NCBI GenBank assembly: GCA_024642545.1
Contig: JAHEAW010000004.1
Location: 1 to 42,443, forward strand
DNA from: Erythrobacteraceae bacterium
Lineage (GTDB): Bacteria; Pseudomonadota; Alphaproteobacteria; Sphingomonadales; Sphingomonadaceae
Length of the DNA stretch: 42,443 nucleotides
Reading direction: 5' to 3'
A program made the position numbers and the translations under genes. Numbering within the stretch: position 1 is the stretch's first letter; every line of letters starts with the position of its first letter. Under the pieces are notes generated by a model, which saw nothing but the letters and a program-made list of their open reading frames with translations, was not told where the DNA came from and searched no databases. Shown here in pieces: positions 17,382 to 26,642 of the stretch.

Positions 17382-18257
17382 ATGAGTGAAAAAGATCCCG
17401 ATCGCGGCCTTGGTTCGCGAAAGTTCTATCCTGCTGAAAAAGAAGCAGAATTTTCCAAAACAACACCGCAAAGCACCCCGCAGACACAGCATCCTGCTTA
17501 TCGGCTGGCATTTCAGGACCGCGAGTTCCTGCTGCGTGAGGAATTGCGCCCGGTGCGTTTCCAGCTGGAACTGCTCAAGCCGGAAATGTTGCTCGATGAA
17601 GCCGGGGTCGGCTCGACTCTGGTAATGTATGGCTCTGCCCGCATCCCATCACCTGAAAGGGCGACCGAGTTTGTTGCTGCAGCCAAGGGCGACAAGCAAG
17701 CAGTGGCCGAGCGGCTGGCGGCCAAGGCGAAATATTATCAGATAGCCTATGATCTGGCCCGGATGGTGAGCGAGAAGTCGATTGTCGAGGATGGCAAACG
17801 GCAATTCGTGATCTGTTCGGGTGGTGGGCCGTCAATCATGGAAGCGGCCAACCGGGGAGCGAGCGATGCCGGGGCCGAATCGATCGGTCTCAATATCATA
17901 CTGCCGCATGAGCAGGCACCCAACGCTTATGTTACACCGTATCTGTCGCTCAACTTTCATTATTTTGCGCTGCGCAAAATGCATTTCCTGCTGCGCGCCC
18001 GCGCAGTCGCGGTTTTCCCGGGCGGCTTTGGAACTTTCGATGAATTCTTCGAACTGCTCACCTTGATTCAGACCGGCAAGATGAAGCCAATTCCGATCCT
18101 GCTGTTCGGTAAGGATTTCTGGAGTAGAGTTATCGACTTTGAAGCGCTGGCCGATGAGGGCACGATCAATCACGATGACTTGAAGTTGTTCAAGTGGTGC
18201 GAATGCGCAGCGGATGCCTGGGCGCATATTGCCAATTTTTACGATCTGGATCGTTAG
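17382..18257 (+). CDS. LOG family protein (nucleoside-monophosphate phosphoribohydrolase fold)
   Basis: The 291-residue cytoplasmic protein belongs to the LOG/TIGR00730 lysine-decarboxylase-like family. Members hydrolyse the N-glycosidic bond of nucleotide 5'-monophosphates, releasing a base. The diagnostic signature is PGGFGTFDE near 210-218 with the catalytic glutamate; a nucleotide-binding GGGPSIMEAANRGA lies near 146-159. An N-terminal extension of about 80 residues marks the longer bacterial type. The name lysine decarboxylase, often attached to this family, is misleading. Its stop overlaps that of thiD (18254-18257), a tight convergent end with no terminator visible. Confidence 0.85.
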   Translation: MSEKDPDRGLGSRKFYPAEKEAEFSKTTPQSTPQTQHPAYRLAFQDREFLLREELRPVRFQLELLKPEMLLDEAGVGSTLVMYGSARIPSPERATEFVAAAKGDKQAVAERLAAKAKYYQIAYDLARMVSEKSIVEDGKRQFVICSGGGPSIMEAANRGASDAGAESIGLNIILPHEQAPNAYVTPYLSLNFHYFALRKMHFLLRARAVAVFPGGFGTFDEFFELLTLIQTGKMKPIPILLFGKDFWSRVIDFEALADEGTINHDDLKLFKWCECAADAWAHIANFYDLDR

Positions 18258-19012
18258 TCGGTGAGGCGAGTGGCCTGATGGCCCAGCGGACCGCTGCCCG
18301 ATCCAAAACTAGGCGCATGTGATAGTGCCGCTTCGACAAAGCTGATCGCGCGCTGGGTCGCTTCTGCCAATGGCAGGCCTGACCCCAGCCCGGTTGCAAT
18401 CGCACTGGCGAGCGTGCAGCCGGTGCCATGTGTGTGCCGCGTATTCTGCCGCTTCGATCGGAATATTGTTTCCCGCTCCCCTTCGATCAGCAGGTTCTCG
18501 ATGCTCGGCCCTTCGCTGTGGCCGCCCTTGATCAGAAGGTTCCGGGTCAGGCCTCGCAATGTGTCCTTGCCGCCCAGCGCAGCCAATTCTGGCAGATTGG
18601 GCGTGGTCAAACTGGCCAGTGCCATCAGCCGCTCAAAGGCGGCGATGGTGGCTTCATTTGCCAGCACTGAACCGCTGGTTGCGACCATGACTGGATCAAA
18701 CACGATGGGTATGTTCAGCCCTTCAAGCAGGTCGGCCACTGCGAACGCGGTGTCAGGCGAACCAAGCATGCCAATCTTGATCGCATCGGCGCCGATATCG
18801 GACAGGCATGCGTCTATCTGTGCGGTGACCAGATCAGGCGTGAGTGTTTCTACTGCCAGCAGGCCCAGCGTATTTTGGGCCGTAACGGCAGTAATCGCCG
18901 TCATCGCATAGCCGCCGAGCATAGTGATGGTCTTGATGTCCGCCTGAATCCCCGCGCCGCCCGAACTATCCGATCCGGCAATGACCAGAATCCGCGGGGG
19001 AACTGAGGTCAT
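18254..19012 (-). CDS. thiD: Hydroxymethylpyrimidine/phosphomethylpyrimidine kinase
   Basis: This 252-residue ribokinase-fold enzyme phosphorylates HMP and HMP-P in thiamine synthesis. The N-terminal ILVIAGSDSSGGAGIQADIK and the anion-hole/catalytic HTHGTGCTLASA are typical of ThiD. A substrate-side GYAMTAITAVTAQNT segment is also present. ATG 19012 overlaps the stop of the DUF1272 gene by four bases; the upstream in-frame stretch to 19150 is antisense-like sequence inside DUF1272 and was left out. I see no TPP riboswitch upstream, as expected for an internal operon gene. Confidence 0.95.
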   Translation of the reverse strand: MTSVPPRILVIAGSDSSGGAGIQADIKTITMLGGYAMTAITAVTAQNTLGLLAVETLTPDLVTAQIDACLSDIGADAIKIGMLGSPDTAFAVADLLEGLNIPIVFDPVMVATSGSVLANEATIAAFERLMALASLTTPNLPELAALGGKDTLRGLTRNLLIKGGHSEGPSIENLLIEGERETIFRSKRQNTRHTHGTGCTLASAIATGLGSGLPLAEATQRAISFVEAALSHAPSFGSGSGPLGHQATRLTD

Positions 19013-19233
19013 CCGGAGATTTTCCGAGTAGTCGTTGCGGGGATTTTGGCGAGCATAGCAGCACTGCGGGTTGGCCGGTCCATTAATTCGCCGCCGCAAT
19101 TTGGGCAGACATCGTCCAGTTCTTCTGCACAAAGCGCGCAGAAAGTGCATTCAAAGCTGCAGATGAACGCGCCGGGTGACTGGCCTGGCAAGTCAGCGCC
19201 GCAGCGTTCGCAATCGGGGCGCATTTCCAGCAT
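19009..19233 (-). CDS. DUF1272 small zinc-ribbon-like protein
   Basis: The 74-residue protein starts [16 protein letters not shown] and contains eight cysteines in CxxC-type pairs (CERC, CSFECTFCALC, CPNC), typical of DUF1272. These presumably bind zinc. The function is unknown. The start overlaps the glmM stop (TGATG), and its stop overlaps the thiD start (ATGA). It is therefore translated between two essential-metabolism genes. Confidence 0.9.
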   Translation of the reverse strand: MLEMRPDCERCGADLPGQSPGAFICSFECTFCALCAEELDDVCPNCGGELMDRPTRSAAMLAKIPATTTRKISG

Positions 19234-20570
19234 CAGGCGGCGTGCCTAACCGCATCGCAAATGCGGTCCACGACTGCTTCGATCTGCGCGCTGTCATCAC
19301 CTTCTGCCATCACTCGGATCAGCGGTTCGGTGCCCGATGCACGAATGACGAGCCGGCCCTTGCCGTCCAGTTCGGCCTCGGCCGCAGCAATCACGGCTTT
19401 GACAGTGTCACTATCAAGCGGAGATGCGCCTGCATAACGAACATTCTTGAGCAATTGCGGAACCGGATCGAACAGATGCAGCAACGCGCTCGCCTTCTTG
19501 CCCGATTGTACCAAAGCGGCGAGTACTTGCAGAGCTGCAATGGTTCCATCGCCAGTGGTCGCATGATCAAGCAGGATCATGTGGCCCGATTGCTCGCCGC
19601 CGACATTGAAACCGCCGCTGCGCATTTTTTCGAGGACGTAGCGGTCACCCACCTTGCTGCGTTGCAAATTCAATCCTTGTGCGGCGAGATAACGCTCCAG
19701 CCCTAGGTTTGACATTACCGTTGCCACAATTCCGCCCCCGGTTAACTGTCCAGCGCTGGCAAGCTGAGTGGCAATCAGCGCCATAAGCTGATCCCCATCG
19801 ACAGTCCTGCCAGTCTCGTCGACCACAATCAGGCGATCAGCATCACCGTCCAGCGCCAGTCCGATATCTGCACCATGCTCCACTACGGCTGCCTTCACTG
19901 CATCAAGCGCTGTCGAGCCGACCCCGTCATTGATATTCTTGCCATTCGGACTGACGCCTAGGGTGACGATTTTGGCTCCCAATTCCCAAATGGCAGAAGG
20001 AGCGACCTCATAGGCAGAGCCATGGGCGCAATCAATCACGACCTTAAGCCCGTCAAAGCGCACCTCGCTTGGCACGGATTGCTTGATCGCATGAATATAG
20101 CGGCCCCGGGCATCGTCAATCCGGCGCGCCCGGCCGATGTCTGCAGATGCGGCGAGCTGCTGATCGGTCTCGATCGCCTGCTCAATTTCCAGTTCATCGG
20201 CATCGGAGAGTTTGAAGCCATCGGGTCCGAATAGTTTAATTCCATTATCCTCAAAAAGATTGTGACTGGCGGAGATCATGACACCCAGATCCGCGCGCAT
20301 TTCGCGCGTCAACAGAGCGATGGCCGGGGTCGGCAGCGGCCCGGTCATGATGACATCCATGCCGACACTGGTGAAGCCTGCAACCAGCGCGCTTTCCATC
20401 ATATATCCAGACAAGCGGGTGTCTTTGCCAATCACTACCCGGTGTTTGTGATCGCCGCGCAAAAAATGCCGTCCGGCTGCCTGACCGACGCGCATCGCGG
20501 TTGCAGCAGTCATCACACCTGTGTTGGTGCGCCCACGAATTCCGTCGGTGCCAAAAAACCTGCGTCCCAT
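19233..20570 (-). CDS. glmM: Phosphoglucosamine mutase
   Basis: The 445-residue enzyme interconverts glucosamine-6-phosphate and glucosamine-1-phosphate on the way to UDP-GlcNAc for peptidoglycan and LPS. The phosphoserine loop is [15 protein letters not shown] near 97-111. The metal-binding loop is [10 protein letters not shown], the sugar-binding loop GGEQSGHM and the phosphate-binding [12 protein letters not shown]. The length is normal. The N-terminal [11 protein letters not shown] is diagnostic for GlmM. It heads the glmM-DUF1272-thiD transcript. Confidence 0.97.
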   Translation of the reverse strand: MGRRFFGTDGIRGRTNTGVMTAATAMRVGQAAGRHFLRGDHKHRVVIGKDTRLSGYMMESALVAGFTSVGMDVIMTGPLPTPAIALLTREMRADLGVMISASHNLFEDNGIKLFGPDGFKLSDADELEIEQAIETDQQLAASADIGRARRIDDARGRYIHAIKQSVPSEVRFDGLKVVIDCAHGSAYEVAPSAIWELGAKIVTLGVSPNGKNINDGVGSTALDAVKAAVVEHGADIGLALDGDADRLIVVDETGRTVDGDQLMALIATQLASAGQLTGGGIVATVMSNLGLERYLAAQGLNLQRSKVGDRYVLEKMRSGGFNVGGEQSGHMILLDHATTGDGTIAALQVLAALVQSGKKASALLHLFDPVPQLLKNVRYAGASPLDSDTVKAVIAAAEAELDGKGRLVIRASGTEPLIRVMAEGDDSAQIEAVVDRICDAVRHAA

Positions 20571-20665
20571 TCACTGCCTCACTTCAAACCTCTTCCTGGC
20601 CGTGGCCAGTCATTGCCACGGACTTCTGGCGTGTTAAGGACGCAAAGGAAAGGGGACCTTTTGAT

Positions 20666-21943
20666 TTGTCAGATCAGCACACTCCGCACGAGGAAGGGCC
20701 ACCCGCCGATTCGGGAGACCTGGTCAGCATACGTTTGCCGGTCTGGTGGACTTTTGCCGGGCTGGTTGGGGGGCTAACCTGCGGTTTGCTGTTGGCGGGC
20801 CGACCAGCGCTGGATTCGGCTCTGGCAATCACGCAGCCGCTTGGGGCCTTGTGGCTGCGCGGATTGCAGATGACGATCATTCCCCTGGTCGCTGCCCTGT
20901 TAATTCTTGGCATCACCAAAATGGCGCAGGCGGCGCGCGCGGGCAAGGCGGCCCGGCAGATGCTCCTGTGGATGTTCGGCGTGTTGCTTGCCAGCGGTAC
21001 GGTTACAGCGCTTGCCATGCCGATCCTGCTGCGTATCTTTCCAATTCCCGCAGCGGCTTCCGGAATATTGCATACCGGCGGCGTCAAAGTGCAGACGGTT
21101 CCCTTAATAGGGGATTTCATTACGTCGCTGATTGCGCCCAATGTCATCGAAGCGGCAGCCCAGACGGCCATGTTGCCGCTGACTATTTTCTTCGCGCTGT
21201 TTGCCTTGGCGATGGCCCGGATTCCGGTAGCGCAGCGAGACGTATTGCTGGATTTCTTCCGGGCGATGGCCAACACGATGCTGATCATCATCGGCTGGGT
21301 CTTGTGGATTGCCCCGGTCGGGGTGTTCGCTCTGGCGTTGGGCGTTGCCGCGCGCAGCGGGGGCGGGGCCTTTGTTACGCTGGGGCATTATATTCTGACA
21401 GTCGCGACGATGGGATCATTTGTGCTAGTCGGCGCATATGCGCTGGCCTTCGTGGGCGGCAGGATCAGCCCGCTGCGCTTTGCCAAGGCGATGATCCCGT
21501 CACAGGCGGTTGCCATTTCCACCCAGTCCTCGCTCGCCAGCCTTCCTGCCATGCTCGGCAGCGCCAATGCGTTGGGCATTCGCGAGCGGACAGCCGATTT
21601 CGTTTTGCCGCTGGCCGTCGCAATCTTCCGCGCGACCAGTCCGGCGATGAACCTGGCTGTGGTTATTTACATCGCTACACTGGCCGGAGTTGCGATCACA
21701 CCATCAGTCATGATTGCGGGGATTGCTGTGGCCTTCATAATCAGTGTCGGATCGGTCAGTTTGCCTGGCTCAATCAGTTTTGTGATATCAATCGGTCCGA
21801 TTGCGATTGCCATGGGCGTTCCCGTTGAACCGCTGGCTTTGCTGGTGGCGGTTGAAATGTTGCCGGACATCATGCGAACAGTGGCGAATGTGACGATGAA
21901 TGTTGCAGTAACTGCTGCAGTCGATCAGTCTACGCGTGACTAG
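20666..21943 (+). CDS. Dicarboxylate/amino acid:cation symporter (DAACS family)
   Basis: The product is about 425 residues with eight transmembrane helices and two re-entrant loops, as in GltPh, GltP and DctA. The serine-rich hairpin is AISTQSSLASLPAML, the hallmark of HP1. TM7 has ATSPAMNLAVVIY in place of the usual NMDGT. HP2 reads SVSLPGSISFVISIGPIAIAMGVP. The NMDGT aspartate region therefore deviates from the canonical sequence, so substrate and coupling ion are uncertain. I place the start at TTG 20666, preceded by AAAGGGG; there is no in-frame ATG before the first helix except one at 20501, which overlaps glmM antisense. Confidence 0.8.
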   Translation: MSDQHTPHEEGPPADSGDLVSIRLPVWWTFAGLVGGLTCGLLLAGRPALDSALAITQPLGALWLRGLQMTIIPLVAALLILGITKMAQAARAGKAARQMLLWMFGVLLASGTVTALAMPILLRIFPIPAAASGILHTGGVKVQTVPLIGDFITSLIAPNVIEAAAQTAMLPLTIFFALFALAMARIPVAQRDVLLDFFRAMANTMLIIIGWVLWIAPVGVFALALGVAARSGGGAFVTLGHYILTVATMGSFVLVGAYALAFVGGRISPLRFAKAMIPSQAVAISTQSSLASLPAMLGSANALGIRERTADFVLPLAVAIFRATSPAMNLAVVIYIATLAGVAITPSVMIAGIAVAFIISVGSVSLPGSISFVISIGPIAIAMGVPVEPLALLVAVEMLPDIMRTVANVTMNVAVTAAVDQSTRD

Positions 21944-22024
21944 ACGCGTGATTGCAACCATATCGGCGCACAGACGTTGCATTCATGTATCGATTCATTT
22001 TCAAGCTGACTGAATGGAGTAATC

Positions 22025-22636
22025 ATGGCTTTCAAACTCACCCCGCTTCCTTATGCTGATACCGCATTGGCTCCGGCGATTTCGGCCGCGACTCTGTCGT
22101 TTCACCACGGCAAGCATCATCAGGCCTATATCGACAAGACCAATGCTGCGATTGAGGGCACTGACCATGCCACTGCATCGCTGGAAGACGTAATCGCTGC
22201 AGCGCGCGGCACCAATGCCGGCCTGTTCAACAATGCTGCACAGTCATACAATCATGGTTTCTACTGGCATTCCATGGCTTCCGAAACCACTGCGCCTTCA
22301 GGTGAACTGGTGGCGATGATCGAAGCAGCTTATGGTTCGGTTGACGACCTTAAGGTCAAGCTTTCCGAAAAGGGCGCAGGGCATTTCGCCAGCGGCTGGG
22401 TGTGGCTTGCGGAAAAGGACGGCAAGCTCTCGATCGAGGAAACGCACGACGGTGATACGCTGGCCGACAGTGCTTTCAACCCGCTGCTGGTGATCGATCT
22501 GTGGGAACACGCGTATTACCTGGACCACCAGAACAAGCGCCCTTCCTATCTTGACGCAGTGATCAACCAGAAGCTCGATTGGGCCTTTGCATCGGACAAT
22601 CTGGCGCGCGGCACGACCTGGCAATATCCTGGCTGA
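22025..22636 (+). CDS. sodB: Superoxide dismutase [Fe]
   Basis: The 203-residue Fe/Mn-family enzyme dismutates superoxide in the cytoplasm. Metal ligands are H27 (LSFHHGKHH), H77 (SYNHGFYW), D158 and H162 (VIDLWEHAYY). Gln73 in FNNAAQ and Ala122 in HFASGW are the Fe-type pattern; Mn enzymes carry the glutamine at the later site. No signal peptide is present. ATG 22025 follows TGGAGT at 7-12 bases. A strong terminator directly follows, so it is monocistronic. Confidence 0.95.
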   Translation: MAFKLTPLPYADTALAPAISAATLSFHHGKHHQAYIDKTNAAIEGTDHATASLEDVIAAARGTNAGLFNNAAQSYNHGFYWHSMASETTAPSGELVAMIEAAYGSVDDLKVKLSEKGAGHFASGWVWLAEKDGKLSIEETHDGDTLADSAFNPLLVIDLWEHAYYLDHQNKRPSYLDAVINQKLDWAFASDNLARGTTWQYPG

Positions 22637-22660
22637 CTGCGGTCAAGAGCCTGACATAAA

Positions 22661-22696
22661 AACGGCCCGCGCTGCCTTGTCGCAGCGCGGGCCGTT
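22661..22696. terminator. Strong bidirectional terminator between sodB and the AI-2E permease
   Basis: A perfect 15-bp stem (22661-22675 with 22682-22696) encloses the loop CTTGTC. It is flanked by AAAA on the left and TTTGTT on the right, so it works for both converging genes. Confidence 0.9.
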
Positions 22697-22721
22697 TGTT
22701 GTCCGATCGTCGCCTGCCCGG

Positions 22722-23936
22722 TCAGGCAGCCTGTGGCAGGCCGGATGCAGGTTCATCCTCATCCAGCTCAAAAGCATTGGCAGGAAACAGCGGTTCACCA
22801 AATACAAACCCAACCAGATTGGGTTTGCCGACGTGGTCGAACACGGCTGTCAGCATAAGCAGGATCGGGACGGAAAGCAGCGCCCCGAATACACCCCAGA
22901 CCCATGAAAAATAACTCAGTGCGATCAGGATCAGCACCGGGTTCATGGTGAAGCGCGCACCCAGGATGGACGGGGTAATCAGGTTAGATTCGACCGCATG
23001 CAGCCCAAGATAGGCAACCGCCGGGATGATCCCAAGGAATGCGGTTTCCGCCGTGCCGATGCCGAACAGCGCCAGAATGGCAGTCATCAGCAGCGGGCCG
23101 ATATAGGGAATGAAGTTGAGCAAGGCGGCCAGTCCGCCCCACATGACCGGAGCCTGCACACCCAGCGCCCATGCCCCCAAAGTTACAATTACGCCAATAC
23201 ATCCATTGATGAGAGCGACGGTGAAAATATAGGCCGCGACCCGGTCCTGCATTTCGCGTACCACGCGCGCCGCCTTGATGCTGGTGCCGAATGATACCCG
23301 GTCGAGCAGCAGATGCCGCCGCATCCGCACGCGCGATTCAATCATGAAGAAAGTCATCAGCAAAGTCAGCAATGTTTCGAGCACCACACTTGGCGTGGCA
23401 AAAGCCAGCTGCTGGATGACAGAGGGGCTGGCAAGCACCACTTCGCGCCCCGTGGTCTGGCCCGTCAGCATGGCTAGCCGCTCTGCCGTCAGGGTAAACC
23501 ACGAATATTCACTCTGAAATTCGGAAAAACGCTGCGCCACCTTTTCGGCCATGGCTGGTACCCGGTCGAACAGGTCAACAGCTGGTTGCAGGATCAGCAA
23601 CAGCGCAAGCAGCAAGATCGCCACAAAGGTCAGCAGCGCAATCAAAGAAGCCAAGGTGTTGGGCAGGCCCCAGGCAGCCAGTTTGTCGGCCAGCGGGCTT
23701 AGCATGATTGTCATGACCAGCGCTGTCACCACTGGCAGGAAGACGACCGAACCGATCGACAAGACAAAGGGGAGAGCAAAAAACAGTCCTGCACCCAGGA
23801 TCAGGACCAGAGCGGAAATGAGCCGCAATTCCTGTTCGGCAAAGGCCTTGCGGCGGCGCGTCGCAGTTGCTTCCGGGCCGACCGGCATAGCAGGCTCATC
23901 CTGCCCCTGTTCAGCTTGAGTTTCGGGAGTGGTCAT
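22722..23936 (-). CDS. AI-2E family transporter (PerM/TqsA-like permease)
   Basis: The product is about 404 residues with seven or eight membrane helices. The conserved AI-2E core is SVVLETLLTLLMTFFMIESR through GGLAALLNFIPYIGPLL, followed by ALSYFSWVWGVFGALLSVPILLML. Family members export small molecules (AI-2 in TqsA), act as Na+(Li+)/H+ antiporters, or have unknown roles. The first 40 residues are hydrophilic. ATG 23936 was selected; ATG 23945 and a TTG at 23963 are alternatives. Transcription ends at the sodB-shared terminator. Confidence 0.88.
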   Translation of the reverse strand: MTTPETQAEQGQDEPAMPVGPEATATRRRKAFAEQELRLISALVLILGAGLFFALPFVLSIGSVVFLPVVTALVMTIMLSPLADKLAAWGLPNTLASLIALLTFVAILLLALLLILQPAVDLFDRVPAMAEKVAQRFSEFQSEYSWFTLTAERLAMLTGQTTGREVVLASPSVIQQLAFATPSVVLETLLTLLMTFFMIESRVRMRRHLLLDRVSFGTSIKAARVVREMQDRVAAYIFTVALINGCIGVIVTLGAWALGVQAPVMWGGLAALLNFIPYIGPLLMTAILALFGIGTAETAFLGIIPAVAYLGLHAVESNLITPSILGARFTMNPVLILIALSYFSWVWGVFGALLSVPILLMLTAVFDHVGKPNLVGFVFGEPLFPANAFELDEDEPASGLPQAA

Positions 23937-24025
23937 GGACACCATCTGTGCGCTTACCGGCAAGATCGGGCAAGTTGCTGCTTAGTAAAATCGTGGGACA
24001 GATTTCAGTATGCGCCGTGCTTATG

Positions 24026-24634
24026 TCAGGTTTTGGCCGCAATCCCATTACCTGCAGCGACTGTGTCCAATTCTTCCAGAATTGCGCGATGAGCCCGGGC
24101 ATCTTCGAGAGAGCGTTGGGGAATATCGCCATTCTCGAGCATGGCGCTCAGCGCAGCGCGCGCTCTCCCGACCCGGCTCTTGATTGTCCCGACCGCGCAG
24201 CCACAAATATTTGCTGCCTCTTCGTAGGAGAAGCCGCCTGCACCCACCAGCAATAGAGCTTCGCGCCGTTCGGGCGGTAGCGTCAACAGTGCGCGGTGCA
24301 TGTCGGCAAGGTGAATCGGCTCTTCCTGGCTTGCCGGAGCAGTCAAAATCCGTTCGGCGACATTCTCATCATATTCCCCGCGAAAACGGTTGCGGCGCAT
24401 ATCGGTAAGATAGGCATTGCGCAGAATTACAAACGTCCAGGCGCGCATGGATGTTCCTGGCTCGAACCGGTCTTGCGCGGCCCATGCTTTCATCATGGTT
24501 TCCTGCACCAGATCATCCGCCATATCCGGGCGCCCGCACAGGCCGCGGGCAAAAGCCCGCAAATGCGGCAGCACCTCGGTCAATTCGCGCTTGAAGTCTG
24601 CCTTTTGCGCGGCTGTGCGCTCATATTCAGGCAT
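24026..24634 (-). CDS. ecfG: General stress response sigma factor EcfG
   Basis: The 202-residue ECF sigma factor belongs to the EcfG group (sigma-EcfG, SigT in Caulobacter). Region 2 is HLRAFARGLCG...DDLVQETMMKAWAA and FEPGTSMRAWTFVILRN. Region 4 is LTLPPERREALLLVGAGGFSYEEAA then CGCAVGTIKSRVGRAR. EcfG drives the alphaproteobacterial general stress regulon and is sequestered by NepR until PhyR~P captures NepR. A C-terminal extension of about 35 residues follows region 4. The ATG overlaps the nepR stop (TGATG). An exact EcfG promoter upstream of nepR predicts positive autoregulation. Confidence 0.95.
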   Translation of the reverse strand: MPEYERTAAQKADFKRELTEVLPHLRAFARGLCGRPDMADDLVQETMMKAWAAQDRFEPGTSMRAWTFVILRNAYLTDMRRNRFRGEYDENVAERILTAPASQEEPIHLADMHRALLTLPPERREALLLVGAGGFSYEEAANICGCAVGTIKSRVGRARAALSAMLENGDIPQRSLEDARAHRAILEELDTVAAGNGIAAKT

Positions 24635-24846
24635 CAGGACTGGCTGTCCAGTTTGGCCAGCAGGTCCTTGAAACTGTCAGGGATTGGTTCTTCGACTACC
24701 GAATTATAAAGCTGCTTCAGCCCATTCGCCCAGTCGGGCTGCCGCTCTGACTGCTCGTTTGACTGGCCGACTGGCTGGTCGCGCGTGGTGCCAGACTTGC
24801 GCACTATTCCAGTTTTTGCGGCCCCGGCCTTCTTTTCCGAATTCAT
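24634..24846 (-). CDS. nepR: NepR anti-sigma factor
   Basis: The 70-residue protein has a disordered, charged N-terminus (1-40) and the NepR core GLKQLYNSVVEEPIPDSF followed by KDLLAKLD. This core forms the two helices that bind EcfG or the sigma-like domain of PhyR. Gene order nepR-ecfG with a one-base overlap is the standard arrangement. It is the switch component of the partner-switching mechanism encoded within 3 kb. Confidence 0.95.
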   Translation of the reverse strand: MNSEKKAGAAKTGIVRKSGTTRDQPVGQSNEQSERQPDWANGLKQLYNSVVEEPIPDSFKDLLAKLDSQS

Positions 24847-24921
24847 TAAGCTGCTTTACACCCCCATAAGGCAAGCGCCAAGCAGGCGCGGCAAACAATC
24901 GTGAATTGACACGCTTGATGG

Positions 24922-24946
24922 AACGAAGCGGCTTTTCTTTGGTTCC
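24922..24946 (-). promoter_or_regulatory. EcfG-type promoter of nepR-ecfG
   Basis: On the minus strand GGAAC (24946-24942) is followed after 16 bases by CGTT (24925-24922), an exact match to the EcfG consensus GGAAC-N16/17-CGTT. Transcription would start near 24914, giving a leader of about 68 bases before nepR. Confidence 0.8.
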
Positions 24947-25004
24947 CCGTTACACACGCAAGGCAGCGGCGTTTTGCCCAAGCTGCAGGAGGGTGACAAT
25001 TTCC

Positions 25005-26633
25005 GTGCAAGCTGCGGAGTATCGAAAAAGGAACGTCCGCGAATGGCTCGTGCGCTATCCGCGCGTGGTACCTTTTGGCATCTTCGTGCTCGTTGCATCT
25101 GTCACCGCTTTGGCTGTCTATGCGATTGAGCGGGGTGAGGATCAGCGTGATCGCGCCCGCTTGCATGAAACCGCGCAGGCAGTGTCTTCTGCGCTTGAGC
25201 GGCGCGGCAGCACCAGTTCGGCCTATCTTCGCGCAGGCGCAGCGCTGTTTGCCACGGTCGATACTGTCGAACCGGGGCTGTTTGGGCGGTTTGTGCGCGA
25301 GCTAAAGCTTGATCAGGATTATCGCGGAGCAGACGGTGTGGGCTGGGCAGAGGCGGTCAAACCTGCTCAGATAAAGGACTTTGAGCGGCGCCACGGGCCG
25401 GTTACGCCATCAATCGACGGGCAGCATAAATGGGTTATTCCGGTCACTTATCTGAAACCGGATTCGCAGCGCAACCGCCTTGCAATTGGCTATAATATGG
25501 CGTCCGAACCGGTCAGGCGCGCGGCAATGGACGAGGCAGAGCGTACCGTTCGGCCGACTGCCAGCGGTAAAATCGTGCTGCTGCAAGAGGGGCAGCGTAG
25601 CAGCCCCGGATTTCTCATTTACATGCCAGTATTCAAGAGTGGGTCAGGCAGTCACGACCTCAAGGGGTTCATTTACAGTCCATTCAACGCCCAGGTCTTT
25701 CTCGATTCCGCGCTCAAGCTGGAATCGGGCGAAGACAGCGGGATCAGGCTGTACGACGGACCTGTAGCGCCGGATCGGCTGATGGCGGCCCGCGCGCCAG
25801 CTCATGCGACTGGTATTACCGTGACCGAGCCGGTGCAGATTGCCAACCGGCAGATGACCTTGCAGATCGAATCCGCGAAAAGCGATTCGCTTTCGGACCT
25901 GTCCATGGCGACACTCATATTCGGTATGTTGGTCGCCAGCCTATTGATGCTGGTTGCCCGGTTGATGGCGTATCAGGCGAGCGAGGACAAGGCGGCTCTT
26001 GAATGGTTACAGGAGCAGAATTCGATTCGCGATTCGCTGACCCGCGAGCTCAACCACCGAGTCAAGAACACGCTCGCCAATGTCTTGTCGATGATCGCGC
26101 TGACCCGCCGCCGGGCGACCTCGCTTGAAGAGTTTGCAGAAGGGATCGATGGCCGCATTCGGGCATTGTCCGCAACGCATGATTTGCTGACCCAGTCCGA
26201 TTGGGGAACGGTCGCGGTTAGGTCAGTGATCGAAGCAGAGGTCGCTCCTTATACGCATGGAACAGATCGCGTGGTGACGCTTCAGGGGCCAGATGTTGAG
26301 CTGGCCCCCAATGATGCGCTTTCGCTGGGCCTGGCAATTCATGAGCTGGCAACCAATGCTGCCAAATATGGCGCGCTGAGCGCCGCAGGCGGGGAAGTAT
26401 CAGCCCGCTGGACGCTTGCCGGCAGTCAGGCGCAGATCATCTGGCAAGAAGCCAACGGCCCTTCGGTCCCGATTGAGCGCAAACGCGGGTTCGGCACTGA
26501 TCTGATCGAAAAAATTGTGGCGCATGAACTGCGCAACCAAGTTGAACTGGATTTTGCGCCTGAAGGGGTGCGATGCGTTATCACCGTGCCGATCCGCAAG
26601 CCGAGTGATTTTGCCATGCGGGCCGGAAGTTAG
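25005..26633 (+). CDS. CHASE-domain HWE-family sensor histidine kinase of the general stress response
   Basis: The product is 542 residues: a short basic N-terminus, TM1 at about 19-40, a periplasmic CHASE sensor domain (about 47-292), TM2 at about 301-323 and a cytoplasmic kinase. The phosphoacceptor is H351 in ELNHRVKNTL. The ATP-binding domain has N-box HELATNAAKYGAL near 446-458 and the WxE motif WQEANGP near 480, placing it in the HWE/HisKA_2 group that includes PhyK. The location between nepR-ecfG and phyR strongly suggests it phosphorylates PhyR. I place the start at GTG 25005, preceded by AGGAGGGTGA; ATG 24906 would add 33 residues that look noncoding. The ligand sensed is unknown. 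Confidence 0.88.
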   Translation: MQAAEYRKRNVREWLVRYPRVVPFGIFVLVASVTALAVYAIERGEDQRDRARLHETAQAVSSALERRGSTSSAYLRAGAALFATVDTVEPGLFGRFVRELKLDQDYRGADGVGWAEAVKPAQIKDFERRHGPVTPSIDGQHKWVIPVTYLKPDSQRNRLAIGYNMASEPVRRAAMDEAERTVRPTASGKIVLLQEGQRSSPGFLIYMPVFKSGSGSHDLKGFIYSPFNAQVFLDSALKLESGEDSGIRLYDGPVAPDRLMAARAPAHATGITVTEPVQIANRQMTLQIESAKSDSLSDLSMATLIFGMLVASLLMLVARLMAYQASEDKAALEWLQEQNSIRDSLTRELNHRVKNTLANVLSMIALTRRRATSLEEFAEGIDGRIRALSATHDLLTQSDWGTVAVRSVIEAEVAPYTHGTDRVVTLQGPDVELAPNDALSLGLAIHELATNAAKYGALSAAGGEVSARWTLAGSQAQIIWQEANGPSVPIERKRGFGTDLIEKIVAHELRNQVELDFAPEGVRCVITVPIRKPSDFAMRAGS

Positions 26634-26642
26634 AGGCTGCTG

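Noticed and set aside
24920-24951. Plus-strand GGAAC...CGTT as an EcfG promoter for the HWE kinase
   Set aside because: The spacer is 23 bases, far from the 16-17 required. The same bases serve the minus-strand nepR promoter.
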